A stretch of DNA of 64,000 nucleotides from DASRFA01 sp035651755. Lineage in GTDB: Bacteria > Desulfobacterota > Binatia > UBA12015. A model generated the notes under the pieces. The model searched no databases and was not told the origin of the DNA. It was given only the letters and a program-made list of their open reading frames with translations. The number at the start of each line of letters is the position of its first letter. Positions within the stretch are counted from its first letter, which is position 1. The stretch covers positions 1 through 64,000 of the forward strand of contig DASRFA010000018.1 of the NCBI GenBank assembly GCA_035651755.1, in the 5' to 3' direction. Position numbers and translations under genes: made by a program. Shown here one piece after another: positions 26,736 to 39,333 of this stretch.

Positions 26736-26830
26736 CGGGCGGGCATGGCGCTTGTCCGGCTGCGCATGCGGTGTAGACACGTTCCGATGATCGCGAGGCG
26801 CGCGCCGCGACCGCGCCGTGGAGACCGGGC

Positions 26831-27514
26831 ATGGCCAAGGACCGGGTGGTGTTCCTCTTCGACGTCGACAACACCCTCGTCGACAACGACCGCGTGACCG
26901 CCGACATGAAGCGCTACCTCGCGCACGAGGTCGGCGATCGCCGGCAGCAGCGGTACTGGGAGATCTTCGAGGATCTCCGACGCGAGCTCGGGTACGCGGA
27001 CTATCTCGGAGCGCTCCAGCGCTACCGCATCGAGAACCCGCGCGACTCGCACCTCCTCGCGGTGTCGACGTTCCTCGTGAGCTACCCGTTCGCGAACCGC
27101 CTCTTTCCGAACTCGCTGGACGTGCTCGAGCACTGCCGCCAGTGGGGCGCGGCCGTCATCCTCTCGGACGGCGACGTCGTCTTCCAGCCGCTCAAGATCC
27201 ACCGCTCGGGCCTCTACGAGGCGACCGACGGCAACATCCTGATCTACATCCACAAGGAGCACGAGCTCGACGACGTCGAGCGCCGCTACCCCGCCGACCA
27301 CTACGTGATGGTCGACGACAAGGTCCGCATCCTGGCCGCGATCAAGAAGACGTGGGGCGATCGCGTGACGACCGTCTTCCCGAAGCAGGGCCACTACGCG
27401 CGCGACGCGGAGGAGGTCGCGAAGTACCCGGCGCCGGACGTCGCGATCGATCGCATCGGCAACCTGCTCGACGTGCCGATGGAGCGGCTCGTCCCGGGCG
27501 CGGGGAAGGCGTGA
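26831..27514 (+). CDS. HAD-family hydrolase
   Basis: A 227-residue haloacid-dehalogenase superfamily protein. Motif I is FLFDVDNTLVD (Asp nucleophile and acid), motif II is the VILSDGD region, motif III has the Lys near HKEHEL, and motif IV is MVDDK. The cap is alpha-helical and inserted after motif I. It is most likely a phosphatase; the substrate is unknown. The start ATG follows a GGAGACCGGGC leader. The stop codon overlaps the GTG of the downstream inhibitor-like gene, so the two are coupled. Confidence 0.87.
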   Translation: MAKDRVVFLFDVDNTLVDNDRVTADMKRYLAHEVGDRRQQRYWEIFEDLRRELGYADYLGALQRYRIENPRDSHLLAVSTFLVSYPFANRLFPNSLDVLEHCRQWGAAVILSDGDVVFQPLKIHRSGLYEATDGNILIYIHKEHELDDVERRYPADHYVMVDDKVRILAAIKKTWGDRVTTVFPKQGHYARDAEEVAKYPAPDVAIDRIGNLLDVPMERLVPGAGKA

Positions 27515-28071
27515 GGCGAGGAGGGCGGGCAAGCGCGGGCGCTCGTCGCGGCGGGGCGGACGGCGCTCGCCCGCGCGGGGTCGCCTCGACGTGCGTGGCT
27601 GCGGCGGTCCTTGTCGCCGGAGGCGTCGTCGCGGCGTGCGCTGGTCGCACGCCCGCCGGACCGCTCGGCGCGCCGGCGGAGTTCATCGTGTCGCCGGGCC
27701 AGCAGTTCGACGTCCGCCTCCCGTCGAATCCGAGCACGGGCTACCAGTGGCAGATCGGTCCGCCGCTCGACGAGGCGGTGGTGAAGCTCGTCGGGTCGGA
27801 TTTCCAGCGGGTCGAGCCGGCGGCGCTGCCGACGCCGTCGCCGACGCCCGTGACCGGCGGGACGTTCGCGCGGCCGGGCGTCGAGCCGCCGCCCGCGCCC
27901 GGCGAAGCGCCGCCGTCGGAGGAGGTGCGCGTCGGACAGGGCGGCCTCGAGACCTGGCGATTCGAGGGCGTCGCGCCCGGGCGGGCGCGCATCGAGCTCG
28001 TGTACGTCCGCCCGTGGGAGACCGACGTCGCGCCCGCGCGCGTCGCCGCCTACTCCGTCGAGGTGCGCTGA
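27511..28071 (+). CDS. Chagasin-like (I42 family) protease inhibitor, exported
   Basis: A protein of about 186 residues from GTG 27511, which overlaps the HAD stop as GTGA. A hydrophobic segment ending VVAACAG suggests a lipoprotein or secreted protein. The chagasin/ICP motifs NPSTGYQW and, near the end, ELVYVRPWE are clear; members inhibit cysteine proteases. Between the two motifs is a Pro/Thr-rich insert (TPSPTPVTGG to EAPPSEEV) longer than the usual loop. Its last 22 bases overlap the convergent thioesterase gene. The start could be later because the N-terminal part is basic and low in complexity. Confidence 0.7.
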   Translation: MRRGGRASAGARRGGADGARPRGVASTCVAAAVLVAGGVVAACAGRTPAGPLGAPAEFIVSPGQQFDVRLPSNPSTGYQWQIGPPLDEAVVKLVGSDFQRVEPAALPTPSPTPVTGGTFARPGVEPPPAPGEAPPSEEVRVGQGGLETWRFEGVAPGRARIELVYVRPWETDVAPARVAAYSVEVR

Positions 28072-28724
28072 GCCGCGAGGAGCTGCATCACGCGCTCGGG
28101 CGGGATCTGGACGAACACGCCCGACGCCTCGGCCGTGACGACGCCGTCCGCGACGAGCCGGCCCGCCGTGAAGACCTCCCGTCCCTCCGTCCGCTCCTGC
28201 CACCCTTCGAAGCGGAGCTCGCGCCGGAGCGGCGTCGGCTTCGCGTAGCGGATCTCGAGCCTCCGGGTCGGACCCGGATTGCCGCGCATCAGGTTCACGG
28301 CGTTGAACACCTGATCGAATGCGCCCGCGATCACGGCGCCGTGCACGCAGCCGGGCGGGCCTTCGTAGGGCGTCTCGAAGACGACGCGACCGATCGCGAT
28401 CGGATCGCGCCACTCGATCGCGACCGGCACGGCCAGCGGATTGAAGCGGCCGAGCACGACGTCGTACGGGAAGATCGCCTGGACGTCGACGGCGGACCCG
28501 GAGAGCGCGGGATAGCGCGGCGGCGGCGGGTCGACGACGTGCGGCGCGAGACGCGAGATCGCTTCGTCGACCGACGCGCAGGCGGCTCGCAGCGCCTCGG
28601 CGGGCGCCCGGTTCGTTACCGTCGCGTCGATCAGGCGGCGCACGCGATCGGTGAGCGCGGCAAGGTCCGCGCCCGCGTCCCCGGCCGCCGTCGCGTCGGT
28701 CGCGTCACGTTTCGCATCGTTCAC
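28050..28724 (-). CDS. Hotdog-fold thioesterase family protein
   Basis: A 224-residue protein with the PaaI-type hotdog core ETPYEGPPGCVHGAVIAGAFDQ (in parts GPPGCVHGAV) and a preceding helical region of about 90 residues. This arrangement is common in uncharacterised acyl-CoA thioesterase-like proteins; the core His-Gly-Gly-like motif reads VHGAV. GTG 28724 is chosen because GGAGG lies nine bases upstream; the longer ORF to 28805 is Arg-rich. Its 3' end overlaps the convergent inhibitor gene by 22 bases. The substrate is unknown. Confidence 0.8.
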   Translation of the reverse strand: MNDAKRDATDATAAGDAGADLAALTDRVRRLIDATVTNRAPAEALRAACASVDEAISRLAPHVVDPPPPRYPALSGSAVDVQAIFPYDVVLGRFNPLAVPVAIEWRDPIAIGRVVFETPYEGPPGCVHGAVIAGAFDQVFNAVNLMRGNPGPTRRLEIRYAKPTPLRRELRFEGWQERTEGREVFTAGRLVADGVVTAEASGVFVQIPPERVMQLLAAQRTSTE

Positions 28725-28835
28725 GCGTAAGCCTCCGATGGCCGTTTCAACCCGCGCCCGCACCCGCCGGCGCGCGCAGTCCCACGGTGGGACGTCCTGC
28801 CACACGCGGTGGCTCGTGTCTCTCCCGTCGCTCAG

Positions 28836-30242
28836 TCAAACGGCGATCGTCTTCCACGTCCCGCGCCGGAAGCGCCAGGCCTTCAGCGTCGCGCGCATGA
28901 TGTAGTCGGGGATGAGCGCCGCCCAGAGCCACGGCAGCCCGAGCCCGAGCAGCGACACGACGACGAACGCGAACCCGAGCCGGCAGCCGTAGAACGCGAT
29001 CAGGACCGTCAGGAGCGGAAAGCGCGTGTCGCCGGCGCCGCGCAGCGCGCCGCCGAGCGTGAAGTCCATCGCCATGAGCGGCTGCGAGAAGGCGAGCATG
29101 TGGATGAACGACGCCGTGCCCGCGATCACCGTCTCCTGGTCGACGAAGAGGCGCGCGATCGGCTCGGAGAACACGAACGCGAAGACGCCGGTCGCCGACA
29201 TGAGCGCGACCGACATCCAGTTCGCGAGCCATCCCGAGTGCTCCGCGGCGTCCGGCTTCCCGGCGCCCAGGTTCTGGCCGACGAGTGCGGCCGCCGCGGC
29301 CGCGAAGCCGAAGCCGGGCAGGAAGGAAAGCGCGAGGATGCGGACGCCGATGAAGTAGGCCGCGACCGCGTCCGTCCCGTAGCGCGCCGCGAAGAGCAGG
29401 TAGACGAAGAAGCCGACCTGCATCATCCCCTGCTCGACCGCGGCCGGCGAGCCGATCGAGAGCACGCGGCGGATCGTCGAGAAGTGGAACCGGAGATCGC
29501 CCCAGCCGAGACGCAGGCGAAGCCGGCCGCGCGCGAGCAGCCAGAGCCCGAGCGCCATCCCGCTCGTGAACGCGAGCGTCGTCGCGACCCCCGAGCCGCG
29601 CACGCCGAGCGCGGGGAAGCCGAGCTTCCCGAAGATGAAGACCCAGTTGCCGAGCACGTTGAGCGCGTTCACGACGAGCCCGATCGCGAGCGGCGTGCGC
29701 GTGTCGCCCGCCCCGCGGAGCGCGGACGCGATCACGAAGCTCACGGCCGACGCCGGGATCGCGAGCATCACCACGCGCACGAAGGCGCCGCCCTGCACGA
29801 CGACGTTCGGCTCGACGCCGAAGAGCCGCACGAGCTCGTACGGCCAGGCGATGACCGGCACGATGACGACGCAGGCGAGCGCGAACGCCGCAAGCACCGA
29901 CTGACCGAGGACCCGCTCCGCCTGCGCCTTGTGGCGCGCGCCCACGTAGCGCGCGACGAGCGCGAGCGTCCCGGTCCCGACCGCGGTCATCGTGACCGAG
30001 ACGCCGCCCAGGATCTGCGCGCCGACGCCGACCCCGGCGACCGCCGCCGGCCCGAGGCGCGACACCATGAGCATGTCGACGAGCCCGACCAGCGACTCCG
30101 ACAGCATCGTGACGATGACCGGCCAGGCGAGCGACCACACGACCCGCCTGAGCGACGCGCCGCCCGCCGACCCCAGCCCGACCGCGGCGCGCGTCGGCGT
30201 CGCCTCCGCGGGCAGGGACAGGGGCTCGGCTTCTCCGTTCAT
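28836..30242 (-). CDS. MATE-family efflux transporter
   Basis: A 468-residue membrane protein with twelve hydrophobic segments in two homologous halves. Repeated motifs include SALRGAGDTRTPL in the N-half and GALRGAGDTRFPL in the C-half, plus LVDMLMVSRLGPAAVAGVG near the start. MATE proteins export cationic or aromatic compounds using Na+ or H+ gradients. The ATG is preceded, only six bases away in the mRNA, by a 7-bp GC hairpin that includes the likely ribosome-binding bases. No regulator is adjacent. Confidence 0.93.
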   Translation of the reverse strand: MNGEAEPLSLPAEATPTRAAVGLGSAGGASLRRVVWSLAWPVIVTMLSESLVGLVDMLMVSRLGPAAVAGVGVGAQILGGVSVTMTAVGTGTLALVARYVGARHKAQAERVLGQSVLAAFALACVVIVPVIAWPYELVRLFGVEPNVVVQGGAFVRVVMLAIPASAVSFVIASALRGAGDTRTPLAIGLVVNALNVLGNWVFIFGKLGFPALGVRGSGVATTLAFTSGMALGLWLLARGRLRLRLGWGDLRFHFSTIRRVLSIGSPAAVEQGMMQVGFFVYLLFAARYGTDAVAAYFIGVRILALSFLPGFGFAAAAAALVGQNLGAGKPDAAEHSGWLANWMSVALMSATGVFAFVFSEPIARLFVDQETVIAGTASFIHMLAFSQPLMAMDFTLGGALRGAGDTRFPLLTVLIAFYGCRLGFAFVVVSLLGLGLPWLWAALIPDYIMRATLKAWRFRRGTWKTIAV

Positions 30243-30248
30243 CGCAGG

Positions 30249-30265
30249 CGCCGCCGCAGGCGGCG
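30249..30265 (-). promoter_or_regulatory. Leader hairpin in front of the MATE gene
   Basis: CGCCGCC and GGCGGCG with a 3-base loop form a 7-bp GC-only stem just upstream of the MATE start codon on the minus strand. The G-rich arm is the only plausible ribosome-binding sequence, so the stem might limit translation. This is a sequence-level inference only. Confidence 0.3.
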
Positions 30266-30381
30266 TCCGCCCACGTCAACGGATCGAGGTCGGCGACGCA
30301 AGCGGTGTCATTCCACGAGCGGAGTCGAGGCGCTCGCCGCCGTCGGAGCGTCGGTCGATGCTGCTCGGCGAAAGCCGCGCT

Positions 30382-30582
30382 TCAGCGATCCCCGACGATC
30401 TCCGTCGGCACGCAGAGCCGGCGCTGGGCGTTTCGCACGACGAGCGTCTGCGCGGTGAGCTCGTTCGTCGCCTCGATCGTCCCCGGCGCCTTGAAGCCCG
30501 GCTCCCCGGGGACCTGCGCGAGGTCGTCGCACGCGAGCACCGGCGGCGAGTTCGCCGGCTCGGCGCCGTCCGCGGCGACCAC
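30382..30582 (-). pseudogene. Short DUF7450-like C-terminal fragment
   Basis: A 66-codon ORF (GTG start) whose second half, PGTIEATNELTAQTLVVRNA then RRLCVPTEI, resembles the repeating 'N-x-(F/L)-x-x-Q-(T/S)-L-x-V ... L-C-V-P-(S/T)' unit of DUF7450-type exported proteins. It has no signal peptide and no room for the rest of such a protein, since the GT-C gene begins 44 bases upstream. It is probably the remnant of a larger exported protein, or a very small gene. The family link is from memory of the motif and is tentative. The rest of the 30243-30625 gap holds only the MATE leader hairpin. Confidence 0.35.
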
Positions 30583-30625
30583 GACGGCACGCCTGACCGG
30601 TATGGCAGCGCAAACGAGCGAACGT

Positions 30626-31942
30626 TCACATGCGGCCCGGGCCCGTTCGCCGCGCCGGCGACCGCGCGCGCTCCCAGAGCGACCAGCCGTACGCCGCTGC
30701 GAGGACGCACAGCGGCACCTCGGAAAAGGGAACGCGGAAGCGGCTCATGACCTGGTACGGAAGCTGCGCGATCCACGGCACCATGAGCACGAGCGCGAGA
30801 AAGACGGCCGCGCCCCGGTCGGCCCGCGCGAGCCGCGCGAGCCCGAGCAGGCCGCCGAGGAGCACCGGCACGAGCACGGCGGCGCTCGCGGCGACGAGCC
30901 AGCCGGGCGAGATGCTGCGATCGACCCAAGGGCGCCAGTACACGCGCGCCTTCCGCACCAAGTAGCGGGCAGCGAGCCAGGGCTCCGCTTTGGCGTCCTC
31001 GATCGCGAGGCGCGTCCACTCGTCGCTGCGCGCGCGCGGCGTGCTCGCGCGGCGGTCGACGTCGGCGGCAGCGTGCGGGGACACCTCGCGCTCGAAGCGG
31101 TCGGACTCGGCGAGGAACCGCGCGGGGTCGCGCTCCTCGGTCGCACGCGCGAGCATCGGGTGCATGCCGCGCCAGAGCGCGTAGCCGCCGGCGTCGTTCA
31201 CGAGGACGAAGCCGCCGGCGGCGCGCGAGGCGACGATCGACCACGGCGCGACCACGATCGCAGCCGCGGCGGCGAAGCACGCGGCGTCCGCGGCGAGGCC
31301 GCGAGGCCCGCGGCGGTCGAGGAGAAGCCGTCCGGCGATCCCGAGCGGCACGCACAGGATCGCGGCCGGCCGCGTCAGCGCGGCGAAGCCAGCGGCGGCG
31401 CCCGCGGCCGACCACAGGACGAGCCGCCGCGAGCCGTCGCGCGCCGCCCACACGACCGCCGCGAGCCAGATGGCGACGAGGAGCGTCGCCAGCGGCTCGG
31501 TCGTGACGTCGGCGCTCGACTGCACGAAGAACGGGTGGATCGCGACCAGCGCCGCGCCTGCGAGTGCGGCCGGCGTGCCGAACGAGAGGCCGCGCGCGAG
31601 CGCGTACGCGACGGCGACCGTCGCCGCGTCGAGCGCGACGAGCGCGACCTTCACCGCGGGGACGCGATCGGGCCCGCAGCCGGTCGCGAGCGCGATGAAG
31701 AAGGGAAGCCCGGGCGCGCGGAAGAACGGGAGATTGCTCTGCCACGAGTAGTGCCCCGTGCGGCAGAGGTCGGACGCCGTGTCGAGGTAGCTCACGGCGT
31801 CGCCGAAGCGGAGCGTCGACGGCCCGTAGAGCGCGATCGCCGCGAGCCGCACGACGACGGCGATCAGCACGGCGGCGCCCAGCGCCGCCCACGGGACTGC
31901 GCCCGCCGGGCGGTCCGACCGAGATGGCGCGCCTCGCGTCAC
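30626..31942 (-). CDS. GT-C fold polytopic membrane glycosyltransferase-like protein
   Basis: A 438-residue membrane protein with about ten hydrophobic segments. After TM1 it has FGDAVSYLDTASDLCRTGHY, the acidic first-loop motif of GT39/ArnT-like sugar transferases, followed by FFRAPGLPFFIALA. The start is GTG 31942. It stands alone between the DUF7450-like fragment and an exported protein gene. Function is inferred from fold only: transfer of a polyprenyl-phosphate-linked sugar on the outer face of the inner membrane. Confidence 0.8.
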   Translation of the reverse strand: MTRGAPSRSDRPAGAVPWAALGAAVLIAVVVRLAAIALYGPSTLRFGDAVSYLDTASDLCRTGHYSWQSNLPFFRAPGLPFFIALATGCGPDRVPAVKVALVALDAATVAVAYALARGLSFGTPAALAGAALVAIHPFFVQSSADVTTEPLATLLVAIWLAAVVWAARDGSRRLVLWSAAGAAAGFAALTRPAAILCVPLGIAGRLLLDRRGPRGLAADAACFAAAAAIVVAPWSIVASRAAGGFVLVNDAGGYALWRGMHPMLARATEERDPARFLAESDRFEREVSPHAAADVDRRASTPRARSDEWTRLAIEDAKAEPWLAARYLVRKARVYWRPWVDRSISPGWLVAASAAVLVPVLLGGLLGLARLARADRGAAVFLALVLMVPWIAQLPYQVMSRFRVPFSEVPLCVLAAAYGWSLWERARSPARRTGPGRM

Positions 31943-32021
31943 GCGCGCGACGATATCGGCACCGGAGCGCGCTCCGCCACCCGCGAGCGCCGGCCGGCCG
32001 GGCCCGTTGCGTGCGCGGCCG

Positions 32022-32810
32022 TCACTCCGCGATCGGCCGGTGCGTCGACTGCTTCAGGAAGACGTACCGGTACAGCGGGGCGACGTCGCCCGGGCTCGCG
32101 GTGCCCGTCTTCTTCAGGATCGCGACCAGGAGCGCGTTCGTCACCTGGCATGCCTGCGCGTGGTCGACGCCGGGCTCGCCGATGTGGTCGAGGATCTTCA
32201 CGGCGTCTCCGAAGCGCTCGCGCAGCACGACGACGATCCCGTTCAGCATGCGCTCGAGCTTCTCCTCGTCGAGCGGCGGGCCGAGCGTGTTGATCGCGTC
32301 GGCCATGTACTGGAGGTCCGAGTCGTCGAGGTCGGCGAGGTAGACGGTCGCGAGGCGCGCGGCGCCCTCGTCGTCCGTCGCGAGGAGCGCGTAGCACGCC
32401 TCCTTCACCTGTGGAGCGACGACGCGGAGCTGAGCGACCAGGTTTCGCGTGAAGAGCTCGATGCTCCGGTTGTTGCCCGCGGCGAGGTGCTTCCGCACCC
32501 CGAGCGCGACGCGCCCGCGAGCGACCGCGAGCACGACCTCGTCGCGCGCGTTCCAGTATTCCGACTTCGCGACCCCGTCGACGACCTCGTGCAGCAGCGC
32601 GGGATCGTGCTCGCGGAGCGCCGCGTAGGCGGGCCGGGCGACGAGGATCTTCTCGACGCGGGCGGCCGGGTCGGTCTCGGGGCGCGGGGTCCCCGGCGTC
32701 CCGAGGACTCCATGCGGCGTCGCCTTCGGGGCGCCGATCGCGGCCGAAGAGAGGGTGACCGCCGCGGTGCAGACCAGGGCCGTGGCGGCGGCTCGGAGGC
32801 GTCGGGGCAT
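32022..32810 (-). CDS. Exported hypothetical protein, helical
   Basis: A 262-residue protein with a clear Sec signal peptide (basic MPRRLRAAA, hydrophobic core, cleavage near AIGAPKA at about residue 27). The mature part is rich in alternating helices with Leu/Val/Ala and charged residues, like a HEAT or other helical repeat, but I recognise no named family. Motifs such as ATVYLADLDDSDLQYMADAIN and AGNNRSIELFTRNLVAQL may be diagnostic. It lies 33 bases downstream of metH on the same strand, so it may be transcribed with it, though no functional tie is evident. Confidence 0.75.
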   Translation of the reverse strand: MPRRLRAAATALVCTAAVTLSSAAIGAPKATPHGVLGTPGTPRPETDPAARVEKILVARPAYAALREHDPALLHEVVDGVAKSEYWNARDEVVLAVARGRVALGVRKHLAAGNNRSIELFTRNLVAQLRVVAPQVKEACYALLATDDEGAARLATVYLADLDDSDLQYMADAINTLGPPLDEEKLERMLNGIVVVLRERFGDAVKILDHIGEPGVDHAQACQVTNALLVAILKKTGTASPGDVAPLYRYVFLKQSTHRPIAE

Positions 32811-32843
32811 GAGGACGTCCGTGTCCGTTCGGTCGGCCGCCGA

Positions 32844-36536
<3,693 letters not shown>

Positions 36537-36568
36537 GGCTGCTCCGCGCGGCGCGCGAGGAAACGGGG

Positions 36569-36598
36569 ATTCTAGCCAATCGGCCGCCGCGATGGCAG
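36569..36598 (-). promoter_or_regulatory. Candidate sigma-70-type promoter for metH
   Basis: On the minus strand, CTGCCA (36593-36598) and TAGAAT (36569-36574) are separated by 18 bases and lie about 30 bases upstream of the metH ATG. TAGAAT differs from the consensus -10 by one base. The short leader leaves no space for a riboswitch. Judged by eye only. Confidence 0.35.
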
Positions 36599-36754
36599 CG
36601 CTTTCGAGTGACATGGAAACGCGCACTGCGCACGCGATGGGCAGGACGTGCCGCGGTCGTCGACAGATCGTGCATCATTCGCTAGCAACCGGCGTCCAAG
36701 GCCCGAGGGCATGCGCGGCGCGGAGCCGTAGCGGTCCCGGTCGAGCGAAGTCGC

Positions 36755-37933
36755 ATGTGGGCGGTGCGAAAAGGGTGGACGCGGCGCCGGTTCCTGCGGA
36801 CCGCCGCGCTCGCGGGCGCGGCGCCGCTGATCGCGCGTCGCGCCTGGGCGGGTGACGCCGCTCCCGGCGCCGCCAAGCCGGGCGCCGGCCCGGCTCCGGG
36901 CCGGCCCTTCGCGATCGGGCACGGCGAGCGGCTCCTCGTCATCGCGCCGCATCCCGACGACGAGACGATCGGCGCGGCCGGCCTCATCCAGCAGGTCCTC
37001 GGGCAGGGCGGGACCGTCCGCGTGCTGCTCCTCACCGCCGGCGACGGCTACGTCGAGGCGGTCGTGCGCGAGACCGGCGAGCTGCAGCCGCGGCCGGCTC
37101 AGTTCATCGCGTACGGGGAGCGCCGCCTGCGCGAGGCGCGCGCGGCCATGCGCCAGCTCGACCACGATCGCATCCGCCTCCAGATCATGGGCTTCCCCGA
37201 CGGCGGCCTGAACGACCTCCTCCGCGCCCACTGGCGCCGCAGCAACCCCGAGCGCTCGCGGACGACCGGCGCCTCCGACCCGCCGTACGACGCCGAGGTG
37301 ATCGACCCCGACATCCCGTACGACGGCGCCGACCTGCGGCACGAGCTCGGCAACATCATCCGCGAAGCGCGCCCGACGATCGTCGCGCTTCCGGATCCGC
37401 TCGACACCCACCCCGACCATCACGCGGCCGGCGTCTTCACGCTGCTCGCGACCGCCGACTGGCTGCACGCGTCGGCCGCCGGGAAAGGCGTCGCGCCGAA
37501 GCTCCTCGCCTACCTCGTCCACTGGCCCGCCTGGCCGCCGGGCTGGGATGCGGTCGATCCGGCTCTCGTCGCGGACTCGGCCCTGACGCTGCCCGCCGGA
37601 CTGTCGGCGCGCGGGCTCGGGCGCGTGAGCGTCGCGCTCGACGAGCGACAGGTCGCCGCGAAGCGGGCCGCGCTGGCGCGCTACGCGAGCCAGCAGGAGG
37701 TGATGGCGTCGTTCCTCGCGGCGTTCGTGCGGCACGACGAGCCGTTCACGCAGCTGGGCGCGAGCGACATGGCGTCTGCCGGAAGCCTCGTCGAGGGGCC
37801 GGAGGCGCCGCCGCTGCAGAGCCCCGCCGCGGCGCACGGCGACGTCCCCGCGGCCGGCGGGTCGACGCCGCCCGCCGGTGCGACGGCGCCGTCCCCGGCG
37901 CTCGCGGCCGGGACGGTCGTCGCCGCCCACTGA
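36755..37933 (+). CDS. TAT-exported PIG-L family deacetylase
   Basis: A 392-residue protein with a twin-arginine signal (TRRRFLRTAALAG) and mature start near residue 33. The zinc-binding PIG-L/LmbE motif APHPDDET and the downstream HPDHHA supply the metal ligands. PIG-L enzymes remove N-acetyl groups from GlcNAc-containing lipids, glycans or small molecules; a periplasmic location suggests an envelope glycan or a cell-wall fragment. The C-terminal 60 residues are a low-complexity Ala/Pro/Gly tail. It is divergent from metH over about 220 bases. Confidence 0.88.
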   Translation: MWAVRKGWTRRRFLRTAALAGAAPLIARRAWAGDAAPGAAKPGAGPAPGRPFAIGHGERLLVIAPHPDDETIGAAGLIQQVLGQGGTVRVLLLTAGDGYVEAVVRETGELQPRPAQFIAYGERRLREARAAMRQLDHDRIRLQIMGFPDGGLNDLLRAHWRRSNPERSRTTGASDPPYDAEVIDPDIPYDGADLRHELGNIIREARPTIVALPDPLDTHPDHHAAGVFTLLATADWLHASAAGKGVAPKLLAYLVHWPAWPPGWDAVDPALVADSALTLPAGLSARGLGRVSVALDERQVAAKRAALARYASQQEVMASFLAAFVRHDEPFTQLGASDMASAGSLVEGPEAPPLQSPAAAHGDVPAAGGSTPPAGATAPSPALAAGTVVAAH

Positions 37934-38039
37934 CGTCGACGGCTCGCGTCGCGCCGTCGGTCCGTGTCGAATCGGGCTGTTCGGCCGCGCGCGTGCGGAG
38001 TATCCTCGGTGCAGGGGGAGCCTGCGACGGTGACGTGAC

Positions 38040-39266
38040 ATGGCCCCGAAGAGGCTCGCGCCATCGCCCGCGCGCGAGCGCGATCCCGAGCCCGCGCGAC
38101 GCCGCACCGCGAGCGTCGCACCGCTTTCCGAAGCCACCCGCGATCCCGCACCGGTCCCGGCCGCGCCGCGCCGACTGCTCGCTCTCGACGCCTTCCGCGG
38201 CGTCGCGATCGCGGCGATGATCCTCGTCAACACGCCGGGCAGCCCGCGCCATCGCTTTCCCGTGCTGGAGCACGCCGACTGGCACGGGTGGACGCCGGCC
38301 GACCTCATCTTCCCGGCGTTCCTCTTCATCGTCGGGGTCGCGATCACGCTCGCCCTCGGGGGCGCGCGCGACCGCGGCGCGGCGGGCGGCGCGCTGGTCG
38401 CGCGCATCGTCCGGCGCGCGGTGCTGCTCTTCTGCGTCGGTCTCTTCCTGAACGCGTTTCCGACCTTCGACCTCGCGCACCTCCGGGTCCCGGGAGTCCT
38501 CCAGCGCATCGCGCTCTGCTTCGCGATCGGGTCGATCGCCACGCTCTACCTCTCGGCGCGCGCTCAGGCGGCGCTCGCGGCCGGTCTCCTCGTCGTGCAC
38601 ACCGCGGCGCTCTGGCTGGTCCCGCCGCTCCTGGGCACGTCGGGCTGGCTCGGGCCCGAGAGCAATCCCGGCGCGATGCTGGACCGCGCGCTCCTCGGCG
38701 GCCACCTGCTGCGGACCGGTTGGGATCCCGAAGGGCTTCTCGGGACGCTGACCGCGTCGGCGACGACGCTCGCCGGCGTGCTCGCGGGCACGTGGTGGAC
38801 GACGCGGCGCGCGCTCGCCGAGCGCGTCGCCGGGCTCTTCGCGGCCGGGACGATCGCGGTCGTCGCCGGCCTCGCCTTCGACGCGGCGCTGCCGATCAAC
38901 AAGAGCCTCTGGACCGCCTCCTTCGTGGTCTTCTCGGGCGGCGTGTCGCTCCTCGGCCTCGCGCTCTGCGCCTGGTCGATCGACCTCTGCGGCTGGCGGC
39001 GCTGGACCGCGCCCTTCGTCGTCTACGGGCGGAACCCGCTCCTCGCGTACGTCCTGTCGGCGCTCTCCGACAAGGCGCTCCTCTGGTGGACGGTCGTGCG
39101 GCCGGACGGGTCGCGCATCTCGGCGAAGGCGCTCGTCTACCAGAGCGTCTTCCTCCGCATCGCGAGCGGCCCGCGCGCGTCGCTGCTCTACGCGCTCGTC
39201 TGGGTGGCGATCTGGCTCGTGCCGCTCGCCGTCCTCCATCGCCGCGGTATCCTGCTCCGGCTGTGA
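38040..39266 (+). CDS. HGSNAT/DUF5009-like membrane acyltransferase
   Basis: A 408-residue membrane protein with about ten hydrophobic segments. The motifs LLALDAFRGVAIAAMILVNTPG, WTPADLIFPAFLFIVGVAI and RVPGVLQRIALCF, and the C-terminal FVVYGRNPLLAYVLS block, match the heparan-alpha-glucosaminide N-acetyltransferase-like/DUF5009 family, which acetylates terminal amino sugars across a membrane. An N-terminal cytosolic tail of about 45 residues is Arg/Pro-rich. Its position next to a PIG-L deacetylase is suggestive, as the two could have opposite effects on an N-acetyl sugar, but this is inference. Confidence 0.82.
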   Translation: MAPKRLAPSPARERDPEPARRRTASVAPLSEATRDPAPVPAAPRRLLALDAFRGVAIAAMILVNTPGSPRHRFPVLEHADWHGWTPADLIFPAFLFIVGVAITLALGGARDRGAAGGALVARIVRRAVLLFCVGLFLNAFPTFDLAHLRVPGVLQRIALCFAIGSIATLYLSARAQAALAAGLLVVHTAALWLVPPLLGTSGWLGPESNPGAMLDRALLGGHLLRTGWDPEGLLGTLTASATTLAGVLAGTWWTTRRALAERVAGLFAAGTIAVVAGLAFDAALPINKSLWTASFVVFSGGVSLLGLALCAWSIDLCGWRRWTAPFVVYGRNPLLAYVLSALSDKALLWWTVVRPDGSRISAKALVYQSVFLRIASGPRASLLYALVWVAIWLVPLAVLHRRGILLRL

Positions 39267-39333
39267 CGGAGGCGCATGCCGCGTCTTGCGGACGCTCGGC
39301 GCGTGTGGGAAGCCGCGGGACGAGGAGCGCGCG

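Noticed and set aside
23469..26780. An 1103-codon minus-strand ORF opposite the hybrid kinase
   Set aside because: Low-complexity charged sequence with no motif. The kinase on the plus strand has complete catalytic domains.
36537..36754. SAH, SAM or cobalamin riboswitch before metH
   Set aside because: No conserved riboswitch core was recognisable, and a promoter-like sequence close to the ATG leaves only a short leader.
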